A stretch of DNA of 64,000 bases, taken from positions 1-64,000 of the forward strand of contig JAUSFM010000014.1 in assembly GCA_030651375.1 (NCBI GenBank), written 5' to 3'. The position numbers were made by a program, and so were the translations under genes. Shown in pieces: positions 35,525 through 43,114 of the stretch. Every line of letters starts with the position of its first letter. Position 1 is the first letter of the stretch. Below the pieces are notes generated by a model. It made no database searches and was not told the DNA's origin. It saw only the letters and a program-made list of their open reading frames with translations. Source of the stretch: Candidatus Woesearchaeota archaeon (GTDB lineage: Archaea > Nanobdellota > Nanobdellia > Woesearchaeales > UBA12501).

Positions 35525-35795
35525 GTGAATTAATCAGCCGCCATGACAATGGGCAGGTAGTTTTGGATTTTTGGTCGTGTGTAACGTAAGCCAAAGACGA
35601 ATGAGTTGCACAAGACGGGCACAAGAACCGAGCAAGGGGGGGAATGATGCGGTCACATTCAGATTTTCTCTGCGCGGCGAAAATCCGGCGCCGGATTTTC
35701 GCCTTTGATAGGGTAAATGGCTGTGCCATCGTATCGCTTGTTTCCTTAACAGTTCGTCTCTTGCCATTCCAGTCCATAGTGGCTGACGCAACTCA
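35525..35795 (+). repeat. Palindromic repeat copy B
   Basis: Between serS and tRNA-Gln. Outer arms TCAGCC (about 35534-35539) and TGGCTGA (35780-35786), flanks ACAAGAACCGAGCAAG and TTAACAGTTCGTCTCTTGCC as in copy A, and a perfect 26-bp central palindrome at 35677-35702 built on GCGAAAATCCGGC. Frames through it resemble those in other copies only because the DNA is related. Confidence 0.8.
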
Positions 35796-35806
35796 TTCTT
35801 CCCACT

Positions 35807-35817
35807 AAATTTAAATA
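35807..35817 (+). promoter_or_regulatory. TATA box of tRNA-Gln
   Basis: AAATTTAAATA ends 25 bases before the tRNA. Confidence 0.6.
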
Positions 35818-35842
35818 CCCTGTGCTTTCTCTTAGATTTTAC

Positions 35843-35915
35843 AGCCCCGTCGTCTAGTGGCCAAGGATAGCGGACTTTGGATCCGTTGACCGCAGTTCGA
35901 ATCTGCGCGGGGCTA
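35843..35915 (+). tRNA. tRNA-Gln (TTG)
   Basis: Acceptor AGCCCCG/CGGGGCT with discriminator A, anticodon stem GCGGA/TCCGT with loop CTTTGGA (anticodon TTG), T-loop GTTCGAAT. The acceptor 3' strand is duplicated about 139 bases downstream. Confidence 0.93.
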
Positions 35916-35916
35916 T

Positions 35917-36039
35917 TATTTTCGTACCTCATAATTCGTACATTGGATGTCGTATCGGCACGTGCGGAACGCCGTTTTCTCCGGAGGAGAAAACGTTTTT
36001 GGTCAAGCTTTTTTGCTTCGCAAAAAAGGTTGGTTCTGT
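35917..36039 (+). repeat. Hairpin-rich element after tRNA-Gln
   Basis: About 120 bases containing the same 21-base hairpin as the tRNA-Met element (35974-35994, arms GTTTTCTCC/GGAGAAAAC) and a TTTTTTGC-TTC-GCAAAAAA hairpin (36009-36027), in the same order but with other sequence between. Non-coding. Confidence 0.75.
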
Positions 36040-36056
36040 ATCTGCGCGGGGCTATA
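36032..36056 (+). pseudogene. Truncated 3' duplicate of tRNA-Gln
   Basis: ATCTGCGCGGGGCTAT at 36040-36055 is identical to 35901-35916 of the intact tRNA, preceded by an altered T-loop (GGTTCTGT). As with tRNA-Met, only the 3' end is repeated. The next frame opens at the last base. Confidence 0.85.
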
Positions 36057-36388
36057 TGGATTTGTGTGCTGAGAACATGGAACAAAACAAAGACAAGAGA
36101 GCGTACGTTCTGGGAACCGTTGTGTTAGGCGCAGGGTCACTTGGTTTGGCAGAACGGGTGTATCGGGAGTATCAAAAACACAGCGGCATTGAGCCAACCG
36201 TGCACGATATTGAAACTGTGCGCACCTCGGCTATGCTTATGGATAAACCGATAACGTGGAATGAAGTATATTTCCGCGCACAACAGCGCGCACAGGGGCA
36301 ACACACGCTTGAGATGGGCGTGCTTGTTATTGGTGCGCTTGCCTGCTTCTACGGCGCCTACCGCTGCCTTCGCCGCGCCTTCCGCTAA
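36056..36388 (+). CDS. Small two-helix membrane protein, unknown
   Basis: 110 residues from the ATG at 36056 (103 from the ATG at 36077), with hydrophobic segments AYVLGTVVLGAGSLGLAE and MGVLVIGALACFYGAYRCL flanking a polar loop. No own TATA box is seen; it may be read from the tRNA-Gln promoter. The longer start begins exactly at the end of the duplicated tRNA end. No family recognised. Confidence 0.55.
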   Translation: MDLCAENMEQNKDKRAYVLGTVVLGAGSLGLAERVYREYQKHSGIEPTVHDIETVRTSAMLMDKPITWNEVYFRAQQRAQGQHTLEMGVLVIGALACFYGAYRCLRRAFR

Positions 36389-36400
36389 GTATATAAATCT
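36389..36400 (+). promoter_or_regulatory. TATA box of the PPDK_N-like gene, leaderless
   Basis: GTATATAAATCT starts one base after the upstream stop and ends about 20 bases before the ATG at 36420. Confidence 0.55.
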
Positions 36401-36419
36401 CCGGCTTTTTCTCGTTGGT

Positions 36420-37355
36420 ATGCTTATCAAACAACTCAAAGAACTCAACAAGAACGAAATTGCTACCGCCGGCGGCAAGGGCGCGTCTCTGGGAGAAATG
36501 TTCAACGCAGGCATGCCGGTGCCGGATGGTTTTGTGGTCACGGCATTGGCGTACAAGCATTTTATGGATTCGAACAAATTGCTGGAAGGCATCCATGAGC
36601 GGCTTGCCGTACTTGATGTGGAAGACAGCAGGGCGCTTGACATAATTGCGCAGGAAATCCAGCGCATTATTATCGCAGCAGAAATCCCCAAGCACCTTGC
36701 GCAGGAAATAAAAAAAGAATATAAAAAAATGGGCGGCTTTGTTGCGGTGCGCAGCAGCGCAACGGCAGAAGACTTGCCGGAAGCGAGCTTTGCCGGACAG
36801 CAGTCAACATTTCTCAACATCAAGGGAGAAAATGAAGTTGTTGATGCCGTCAAGAAATGTTTTGCTTCTCTTTTCACCGCGCGCGCGATTTACTACAGAA
36901 ACAAAAACAACTTTGAGCACGAAAAAGTGCTGATTGCGGTTGTGGTGCAGAAGATGGTGGAAGCTGCCAAGGCAGGAGTTATATTTACCGCCAACCCAGT
37001 CACCAATGACCGCAGCGAAATGATAATTGAAGGAGCGTTTGGATTGGGGGAATCAGTGGTCGGTGGAGAAATAACGCCGGACAATTTTATCATTGACAAA
37101 AAAAACGGGAGCGTCAAGCAAAGAACGATTAACGAGCAGACGTGGGGCTATTTCCGAGTCGATGGTGAAACCGTCAAAAAGGATATTGATTATGGCAGTG
37201 AAACTGTACTTGCCGACCATGAATTAAACGCCTTGTGGCAGCTTGCCAAAAAGATTGAAGCACATTACAACTATCCGCAAGACATTGAATGGGCAGTTGG
37301 TGAGGATAAGAAGATTTATATTTTACAATCGAGACCGATAACGACGCTGAAGTGA
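36420..37355 (+). CDS. Stand-alone PEP synthase/PPDK ATP-binding domain
   Basis: 311 residues corresponding only to the N-terminal ATP-grasp domain of phosphoenolpyruvate synthase: GGKGASLGEMFNAGMPVPDGFVVT, VRSSATAEDLPEASFAGQQ, GVIFTANPVTNDRSEMIIEGAFGLGE and DIEWAVGEDKKIYILQSRPIT. A complete enzyme also needs the phosphohistidine domain and the TIM-barrel pyruvate domain, absent here. A protein with a phosphohistidine domain is encoded at 61998-63452. The ATG at 36420 is preferred over an upstream in-frame ATG that overlaps the previous gene. Confidence 0.88.
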   Translation: MLIKQLKELNKNEIATAGGKGASLGEMFNAGMPVPDGFVVTALAYKHFMDSNKLLEGIHERLAVLDVEDSRALDIIAQEIQRIIIAAEIPKHLAQEIKKEYKKMGGFVAVRSSATAEDLPEASFAGQQSTFLNIKGENEVVDAVKKCFASLFTARAIYYRNKNNFEHEKVLIAVVVQKMVEAAKAGVIFTANPVTNDRSEMIIEGAFGLGESVVGGEITPDNFIIDKKNGSVKQRTINEQTWGYFRVDGETVKKDIDYGSETVLADHELNALWQLAKKIEAHYNYPQDIEWAVGEDKKIYILQSRPITTLK

Positions 37356-37390
37356 AAAATTTATAAAAAAGAATAGTATGTTACCCAGGG

Positions 37391-37705
37391 ATGGTGTATA
37401 AGGTTTATCGTTCAGTGCTTTTTGACAAGAAGGTTGAACTATTTTCAGATGAGTTTAAGAAACAGATGAGCGGCTTTGAAGATCAGCTCGCAGAAAATCC
37501 GTATGTCGGAAAACCATTAGGATTCAAATGGTTTCGAGAGAAAAAAGCTGACAAATTCAGAATGTATTATTTGATTTATGAAGACTTGCGGGCAGTCTAT
37601 ATTTTAACGTTAAGCGAGAAAAAAGACCAGCAAAAAACGATTAACACTATTAAGATGTTTCTTGAACAGTATCGATATGAGATTGAGCAATTGCTCTCAC
37701 GATAA
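37391..37705 (+). CDS. RelE/ParE-like toxin
   Basis: A 104-residue RelE-fold protein: FDKKVELFSDEFKKQMSGFEDQLAENPYVGKPLGFKWFREKK, then FRMYYLIYEDLRAVYILTLSEKKDQQKTI, which gives the beta sheet with basic residues used to cut ribosome-bound mRNA. The TATA box AATTTATAAAA (37359-37369) implies a leaderless message. A tiny RelB-like gene on the other strand ends one base beyond this stop. Confidence 0.8.
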   Translation: MVYKVYRSVLFDKKVELFSDEFKKQMSGFEDQLAENPYVGKPLGFKWFREKKADKFRMYYLIYEDLRAVYILTLSEKKDQQKTINTIKMFLEQYRYEIEQLLSR

Positions 37706-37706
37706 T

Positions 37707-37847
37707 TCAGCGTACCCGTTTAACATTCCCTGTAATAACATCTTTTAATCCCTGAACAAGTTCGTTGAGAAGTTCTTCATCTACTTCTTTATGTTTTTTA
37801 AGTTCGCGATATTCGCTCTCGGAGATGGTTACGGTTTCAGGAGCCAT
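37707..37847 (-). CDS. Small RelB-like antitoxin (46 aa)
   Basis: A 46-residue frame: MAPETVTISESEYRELKKHK then EVDEELLNELVQGLKDVITG and NVKRVR. This is the pattern of archaeal RelB-type antitoxins (a VTIS-EY-EL helix, an ELL-L helix, and a basic end). Its stop lies one base past the RelE-like stop, so the pair is convergent. ATTTAAATA-type promoter sequence is at about 37870-37880 on this strand. Confidence 0.75.
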   Translation of the reverse strand: MAPETVTISESEYRELKKHKEVDEELLNELVQGLKDVITGNVKRVR

Positions 37848-37889
37848 AAACAGAGAGAATGAAGATAGATTTAAATAGCTTTCTGTTTT

Positions 37890-38318
37890 TTAACGGTTTT
37901 GATTTAGTCTTGACGAAACATAGTTTTTGATCCTTCCTGCTGTTTTACTGGCCAGTTCGATTGGATATTTACTCATTCCTAATTGAATTTCTGTTAGATA
38001 CGCAAGGTAACCGGCGACCCACGTGTGATAATTGATAGCGATGCTGTACAGGTCGGTGTGAGCATCTTTTGGGATGCCTGCTCTTTCAACGAAATGCGAA
38101 ATAATTGGATATACTAAGCCCATGCGAATGAGGAGACTTCCTTGAATGTTAGGGAATTGAGTAATGTTGAGCGCTGCTCGTTCTTGGAATGTACCATAGA
38201 GTCGAGCATTGGCTGGATCAACAAACCCACGAAGGTATTCTTTGCAACGTTCACGTAATGAGGAACGTTTTTGATCCTGCGGTTCCGGTTCAACGAGCGT
38301 GTTAAGAGTCTCTACCAT
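37890..38318 (-). CDS. Hypothetical helical protein linked to a receiver-like gene
   Basis: 142 residues from the ATG at 38318 (longer in-frame starts run inside the upstream gene). Mostly alpha-helical, with GLVYPIISHFVERAGIPKDA and a basic C-terminus. It overlaps the end of the receiver-like gene by 17 bases, which implies a shared message and perhaps an output or partner role. No family recognised. Confidence 0.6.
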   Translation of the reverse strand: MVETLNTLVEPEPQDQKRSSLRERCKEYLRGFVDPANARLYGTFQERAALNITQFPNIQGSLLIRMGLVYPIISHFVERAGIPKDAHTDLYSIAINYHTWVAGYLAYLTEIQLGMSKYPIELASKTAGRIKNYVSSRLNQNR

Positions 38319-38910
38319 TGAGAAGTGCCTCCAATTGGTTATCAATACCCATAGATTTTGCTTTAGATTCCAGACTGATGAGCGTGTGTTCCCAAAATTT
38401 AGGATTTGCTTTATCATCTTGGCTATTTCGTCCACAGTCTATCAGCCGCCACCTTCTGCTCAAGTCGGCATACTCATATATCGGTTGAGTTAATTCATCG
38501 TGGTGATAGGTTGAAGTTGTCAGTACTAATGGCAATCCCAGTTCAACAGCCCTTTCTGCAACCAATATCCCTAAAGGTTGATTTTCTTCTGACTTCCCAA
38601 TTGCTCCGATAAGATTTCGACGATAGGATTCAGTATATGGTTTATAATCGTCTCGAACATCATCGGGGTTAGCTATTCTATTAACCACTTCCTTTCCAAG
38701 ATCCGTTTTCCCACTCCCTGTAATCTCGGGGAAAAAACAGTCTGTAATCACGCGATCCAAGTCCGGACTAGAACCGGATAATCGTGCAATTGCCTCAGAA
38801 TAGTCTTTTGCACGAACCACCGCAGTACCTTTTGAGGTCAAGTAGTGCTCTGCTGCTTGTGCATACTGTTCATTGTCTTCAACGAGTAATATTCTTGTCA
38901 TTTCTGTCAT
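38302..38910 (-). CDS. Receiver-domain-like protein
   Basis: 202 residues beginning TRILLVEDNEQYAQAAEHYL, with Asp57 in VITDCFFPE at the phosphorylation position of response-regulator receivers. An insert of about 60 residues (SGKTDLGKEVVNRIANPDDVRDDYKP...) separates this from a segment GLPLVLTTSTYHHDE that may replace the usual Thr/Ser strand. No DNA-binding domain. SD GGGTGAT supports the start. It is divergent from a TrmB-like regulator. Confidence 0.65.
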   Translation of the reverse strand: MTEMTRILLVEDNEQYAQAAEHYLTSKGTAVVRAKDYSEAIARLSGSSPDLDRVITDCFFPEITGSGKTDLGKEVVNRIANPDDVRDDYKPYTESYRRNLIGAIGKSEENQPLGILVAERAVELGLPLVLTTSTYHHDELTQPIYEYADLSRRWRLIDCGRNSQDDKANPKFWEHTLISLESKAKSMGIDNQLEALLNGRDS

Positions 38911-38944
38911 TTTTCATCACCCTATGTTCCCTGGCAAGGTCGAA

Positions 38945-39013
38945 GTATTTAAAATCTATCTTCCCTTAGGGGGGAAAAGATGACTATCCCTTAAGGGGGA
39001 AAGCTTTATAAAG
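38945..39013. promoter_or_regulatory. Divergent promoters with tandem operator-like repeats
   Basis: Two near-identical motifs TCCCTTAGGGGGGAAAA (38962-38978) and TCCCTTAAGGGGGAAAG (38987-39003) lie 25 bp apart, between a minus-strand TATA (complement of GTATTTAAAATC, 38945-38956) and a plus-strand TATA (GCTTTATAAAG, 39003-39013). Each contains the inverted core CCCTTAAGGG. The site is well placed to control both the receiver-like operon and the TrmB gene. Confidence 0.7.
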
Positions 39014-39034
39014 AATGGCCGCCTAATAGACAGC

Positions 39035-39793
39035 ATGGAAGTTGAACCGCTTCGCAAACTGGGATTAACTGAGGGTGAGATTAAAGTATATCTTGCCCTC
39101 ATCAGATTAGGAGAAACAACAACTGGACCGTTAGTGGATGAGTCTGGCATTTCTGTTTCTAAAGTCTACAGTATTTTAGACCGCCTCTCAAAAAAAGGGC
39201 TCGCAAGCCACATCGTCAAGAGAAAAACAAAATATTTCAAAGGGGCAGATCCTGACCGGCTTTTGGTTTATTTACAAGAGAAAGAAGCTGAAATGCAAGA
39301 CCAAGAAAGCAAACTCAAAAGTATGATTTCATTGTTAAAATTAGAGCACCAGACTGCCATCACTGCTGAAACTGCCCAAGTGTACGAAGGCCTCAAAGGA
39401 ATCCAAACCGCTCGAGAAAGGACATTAAAAATTATGAAAAAAGGAGATGAAATGTGGATTATTGGGATTGCCAAAACACCATACGAAGGCTCGATGACAC
39501 CATACTTTAAAGAATACCATAAACGGCGCTATGAAAAAGGCATCTTTTGCAGGTATTTGTACAACGAATATGCACGCGTGCCGTATGGTGAAACATCGGC
39601 GACGTACCCGTTAAGCGAAGTTCGCTACATGCCCAAAGGACTAGTCACCCACACATGGATGGAAATTTATGCGGATACGGTTACTATTGGAATTAACAAA
39701 GGAAAATCATTTTCTGTCATAATCCAAAATCAGGAAGTGGCAAATTCTTTCAAAATATATGCCCAATTATTATGGAGCATGGCGAAGCGATAA
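39035..39793 (+). CDS. TrmB-family transcriptional regulator
   Basis: 252 residues: an N-terminal winged helix (LGLTEGEIKVYLALIRLGETTTGPLVDESGISVSKVYSILDRLSKKGL), a coiled segment (QEKEAEMQDQESKLKSMISLL) and a TrmB effector-type C-terminal domain (YEGLKGIQTARERTLKIM...). TrmB proteins are archaeal sugar or metabolite sensors. It probably binds the tandem CCCTTAAGGG-like sites just upstream and so regulates itself and the divergent genes. Leaderless start. Confidence 0.88.
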   Translation: MEVEPLRKLGLTEGEIKVYLALIRLGETTTGPLVDESGISVSKVYSILDRLSKKGLASHIVKRKTKYFKGADPDRLLVYLQEKEAEMQDQESKLKSMISLLKLEHQTAITAETAQVYEGLKGIQTARERTLKIMKKGDEMWIIGIAKTPYEGSMTPYFKEYHKRRYEKGIFCRYLYNEYARVPYGETSATYPLSEVRYMPKGLVTHTWMEIYADTVTIGINKGKSFSVIIQNQEVANSFKIYAQLLWSMAKR

Positions 39794-39838
39794 AAACCAA
39801 AAAGTTTAAATAATACATTGTATATACTAAGTATTACC

Positions 39839-40111
39839 ATGGAAACCATCAGCCTGAAACTGGAAGAGAACATTCTCGGTGAGATTGATGAAAAGCTTGC
39901 AGCACATCGATACAGCACGAGGAGTGAATTTATTCGGGATGCCATCCGTGAGAAACTTTCTGACCTTGAGAAAGATGAGCTCTTGAAGCGTATCACCATG
40001 CTGCGCGGGTCGTCAAAACGAAGAACAACCGATGCACAACTGCATGCCGCACAAGATAGAGCATTTGAACTACTTGAAAAAAAGATCAAAGGACGACCGC
40101 ATAGAAGTTGA
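39839..40111 (+). CDS. Ribbon-helix-helix protein
   Basis: 90 residues. METISLKLEENILGEIDEKLAAHRYSTRSEFIRDAIREKL is an RHH DNA-binding domain closely similar in layout to that at 21495; a basic middle (RGSSKRRTTDAQLHA) and a helical tail follow. Start at 39839 fits the TATA run at about 39801-39813. No toxin gene is visible beside it, so it may be an orphan antitoxin or a regulator. Confidence 0.75.
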   Translation: METISLKLEENILGEIDEKLAAHRYSTRSEFIRDAIREKLSDLEKDELLKRITMLRGSSKRRTTDAQLHAAQDRAFELLEKKIKGRPHRS

Positions 40112-40183
40112 CGCGACGAAAGGTGTTGTACGAATTCTTCATTAATAGCACCACAAGTCTTATAAATCCCGTTTTTTCTGCCG

Positions 40184-41842
40184 ATGAGTATGGAAGCACG
40201 CCTCACTGAAGAAGGAGTATGGGAACTGCCGCCGCTCGAGGAGATTCTGGTACAAGGTGACCAGATGTGGGTGCAGAATGGTTTTTCGGAAAAAAAACGC
40301 GGCCAGCGGCGTGAACAAGTTACCGAGGAATATGAATTATATCAGCGCGTTGTTGCATTGTGGCAGCAGGGCATATCGTATCATTTTATCGGGAAAAAAG
40401 TAGGTAAGAAAGGCACTGTCATTCGTGATTGGATCGGAAAACACAAGCTGCCAAACATCCTTGCAGGAATTGCATACAAGAAAAGACGGGGAAGAAGAAT
40501 AGATATTCCTGAAGTGCCGAGCAACGACCTGCTGCGCGTCATTGCCCTCTGCCTCGCAACAACCCGCCATAATGATGTGTACAAGAAACGATGGACGTAC
40601 GAAAAAAATGATCCGGCGGATCCAGCGTTAGAATACGCTCGCACGGTACTTACTACAGCATTTGGCAAGGGAAGTTTTCATGAGCATGTCAAGGGAACGG
40701 TGAAAAAAGACTATCTTTTTTATCAGATTATTTTTCAGTCAGTTGCGTTTTTTGAATATTACAACGCAGTCACCCAGAACAGCACGAGTTTGCCGTGGGA
40801 GCAGATGCCAACGCTGGAAGCAAAGCTGGCCTTTGCCGAGGCATACTGCCAAGGAAGTCTAACGGTTGAAAACGAATATCGGCGCGCACGGCAACAAGCA
40901 CCAACTCCTACAGGGGTAGTAATAATAAAAAAGACGACGCCTGAAAATGTTTCAATTCTTGAACAAGTCGCCCTTCTGTTGAATGATGTCGGATGCTACC
41001 CGTATGTTGGTGTTCTCGACAAGCTGACTCTCCTGCAGATAACTGACCCTGATGATGTAACACGGCTTCTGGCATATGATGTTGTTCCGGCAGCGTGTTT
41101 GAGTGCTGCAGAAAAGATAGCAATTGGCAAAACCGGCCGGAGAATCAAAGGGCAGCACATGATTCTTCAGGCACATCAGGCAACCCGTGCACTGCCCCAA
41201 GGCTTGACACCAGACGTGATTGAGCAGAAACAGGAGATTGCAGATCGGTATGGTATCCAAATGAATATGGTAGGTGAATGGTATCGTGATGACAGCACGC
41301 CACGCGTTGTGCACCGGCACGCTATTCTGGGAGAATTGAGAAAAAAACACCGGCGTGAACCAGTGCCAGAACCACCTCGCCTGCACGCGATTGACAATGT
41401 TGTACGCAGATTCCTACAGACAACCCCAAAAAATGAGCCGATGTGCAGATACAGTGCACAACGATATTCTCATGAGGACGCGACATTTTACGCATTCGCA
41501 TTTCAACGCGGCCAAATTGAAAAAGAACACTGGACACGATTGCTCATGCTGCCAGAGGAAGTGCTCCACGCACGCCTTGACCGGACCACGCCGATAACTG
41601 TGACAACCAACGGCACCACGTACCAGTTGGGTTGGCACGCGCTCCGCGAGTATTGCCGAATTGAAGGGTTCCGGCCATACGCCTCGCCGGCTGATGAATG
41701 GCGAAGCCATCTCCGAACGATTCGGAATTGTTTACCGGAGCACGTGACACCGGAACAAACATCGTACCGGCATGATGGGCTCACGTTCACTCTTGCACGC
41801 GAAGGAGATATGGTCAAGGTGACGAGCATAGATGAAAAATGA
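40184..41842 (+). CDS. HTH protein with possible degenerate LAGLIDADG-like region
   Basis: 552 residues. Residues about 50-90 (YQRVVALWQQGISYHFIGKKVGKKGTVIRDWIG) form a helix-turn-helix. LLRVIALCLATTRHND and KLAFAEAYCQGSLTVENEYR recall LAGLIDADG helices that have lost their acidic residues. The C-terminal 150 residues show no known pattern. The TATA box CTTATAAATC (40159-40168) fits a leaderless start. A DNA-binding role is plausible; endonuclease activity is doubtful. Confidence 0.5.
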   Translation: MSMEARLTEEGVWELPPLEEILVQGDQMWVQNGFSEKKRGQRREQVTEEYELYQRVVALWQQGISYHFIGKKVGKKGTVIRDWIGKHKLPNILAGIAYKKRRGRRIDIPEVPSNDLLRVIALCLATTRHNDVYKKRWTYEKNDPADPALEYARTVLTTAFGKGSFHEHVKGTVKKDYLFYQIIFQSVAFFEYYNAVTQNSTSLPWEQMPTLEAKLAFAEAYCQGSLTVENEYRRARQQAPTPTGVVIIKKTTPENVSILEQVALLLNDVGCYPYVGVLDKLTLLQITDPDDVTRLLAYDVVPAACLSAAEKIAIGKTGRRIKGQHMILQAHQATRALPQGLTPDVIEQKQEIADRYGIQMNMVGEWYRDDSTPRVVHRHAILGELRKKHRREPVPEPPRLHAIDNVVRRFLQTTPKNEPMCRYSAQRYSHEDATFYAFAFQRGQIEKEHWTRLLMLPEEVLHARLDRTTPITVTTNGTTYQLGWHALREYCRIEGFRPYASPADEWRSHLRTIRNCLPEHVTPEQTSYRHDGLTFTLAREGDMVKVTSIDEK

Positions 41843-41879
41843 GAAAGGCTTAAAAATGAGCTCTTTCTCCCCTGGGTGT

Positions 41880-42695
41880 ATGGTCATCATCGACTTTATT
41901 GTCAAGCGGCATGGCGAGAAGGAATCCGTACCCGGACTTATTTCTTCAACGCCGCAGGATCGCACTGTCCCGCTCTCTGAAAAGGGAAGACTTGAAGAGC
42001 AAAGATTTGGCAACGATCATATTCATGCATTTCCGCATTATAAGCATGTGATCGGGATTACTTCTGATTATGTACGTGCAGAACAGACGCTTGGCTTGAA
42101 CCTCTTCGGCGCGGGTTATAATGTGAAGAACGGCCAGTTGGTTACCACGGTCGCACGGTCAGATATCGGATTAGGAGTGAACAACCACAACAAAGATGCA
42201 CATCCGGAAATGCCGAAATATGGCAACGAACCGGAAGTTCTGAACGCGTATGTCCGCACGCTTTTCGAAAAATTCTGGCACGCGCGCCCCGGAAATCCGC
42301 CGTGCATGGCAGCGTATGCCGCGGCGATGATGGATGCTACGGCTTATGCAATAAAGCGGGCGCAGATACTGCCCTTGCCTGACTATGCGCGTGTGCTGGT
42401 TGAAATTGTCACGCATTGTCCAGTGATTGATGCGGCTGCACACGTTTTTTCAAAAGGAAAGAGTCTGGAACAAGGAGCGTTTCAGACGGGTGAGTTTTTT
42501 ACTGGACATTATGATCCTTTAGGAGATCGCATGGAGGGGTTACAATTTGAAATTAAAGGAAGAACGCATAGACCTTTCTCTACATCTGATCGAGTAGATG
42601 CGAGTATCGTGGATACTTTAAGAGGCATGGTTGATTACTACGCACGCGAGGCCCTACCATTGTCCCTTAATATTCCACCCCCACAAACTTTTTAA
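41880..42695 (+). CDS. Histidine-phosphatase-superfamily protein
   Basis: 271 residues from the ATG at 41880. VIIDFIVKRHGEKES carries the RHG catalytic motif right at the N-terminus, and VPLSEKGRLEEQRFG is the usual next element of phosphoglycerate-mutase-like phosphatases. ATGs at 41832 and 41856 are in frame, but the TATA-like GGCTTAAAAATG (41847-41858) sits 25 bases ahead of 41880. Substrate unknown. Confidence 0.7.
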   Translation: MVIIDFIVKRHGEKESVPGLISSTPQDRTVPLSEKGRLEEQRFGNDHIHAFPHYKHVIGITSDYVRAEQTLGLNLFGAGYNVKNGQLVTTVARSDIGLGVNNHNKDAHPEMPKYGNEPEVLNAYVRTLFEKFWHARPGNPPCMAAYAAAMMDATAYAIKRAQILPLPDYARVLVEIVTHCPVIDAAAHVFSKGKSLEQGAFQTGEFFTGHYDPLGDRMEGLQFEIKGRTHRPFSTSDRVDASIVDTLRGMVDYYAREALPLSLNIPPPQTF

Positions 42696-42728
42696 ATAGC
42701 GACCTTCTCTCCAAACAGAGGGGTGCCC

Positions 42729-43106
42729 ATGGCAAAAACAGCAGTTAAAAGAAGCCTTGTCATTGTTGAAGACGACGAGAACATTGCACTGGCAGAACAG
42801 CTCATTCTCCAAGACCAGTTTACGGTTCACGTCGCCAAAGATGGCGAAGAAGGCCTTGCACTCGTCAGAAAGCACAAGCCGCACGCGGTTGTGTTGGATG
42901 TCATGATGCCTCGCCTCAATGGATATGAAGTGTGCAAAAAAATTCGCGAAGACACCACGCTGAAGCACACGAAAGTTGTCATGGTCACTGCCAAAGACCA
43001 GCAGAAAGATGAAACCAAAGGGCTGGACACCGGCGCGGATGATTATATCATGAAGCCATTTGAGCCGGCAGAGCTTCTCCACGTTGTTAATCAAGTGTTG
43101 GAATAG
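42729..43106 (+). CDS. Single-domain response regulator
   Basis: A 125-residue receiver domain: VIVEDDENIALAEQL (acidic pocket), phospho-acceptor Asp57 in VVLDVMMPRLNGYEV, Thr88 in MVTAKD and Lys109 in YIMKPFEPAEL. There is no output domain, so it probably works by protein contacts with the kinase that follows nine bases after its stop. A GTG start six bases upstream is possible. TATA at about 42688-42698. Confidence 0.95.
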   Translation: MAKTAVKRSLVIVEDDENIALAEQLILQDQFTVHVAKDGEEGLALVRKHKPHAVVLDVMMPRLNGYEVCKKIREDTTLKHTKVVMVTAKDQQKDETKGLDTGADDYIMKPFEPAELLHVVNQVLE

Positions 43107-43114
43107 GGGAAAGC

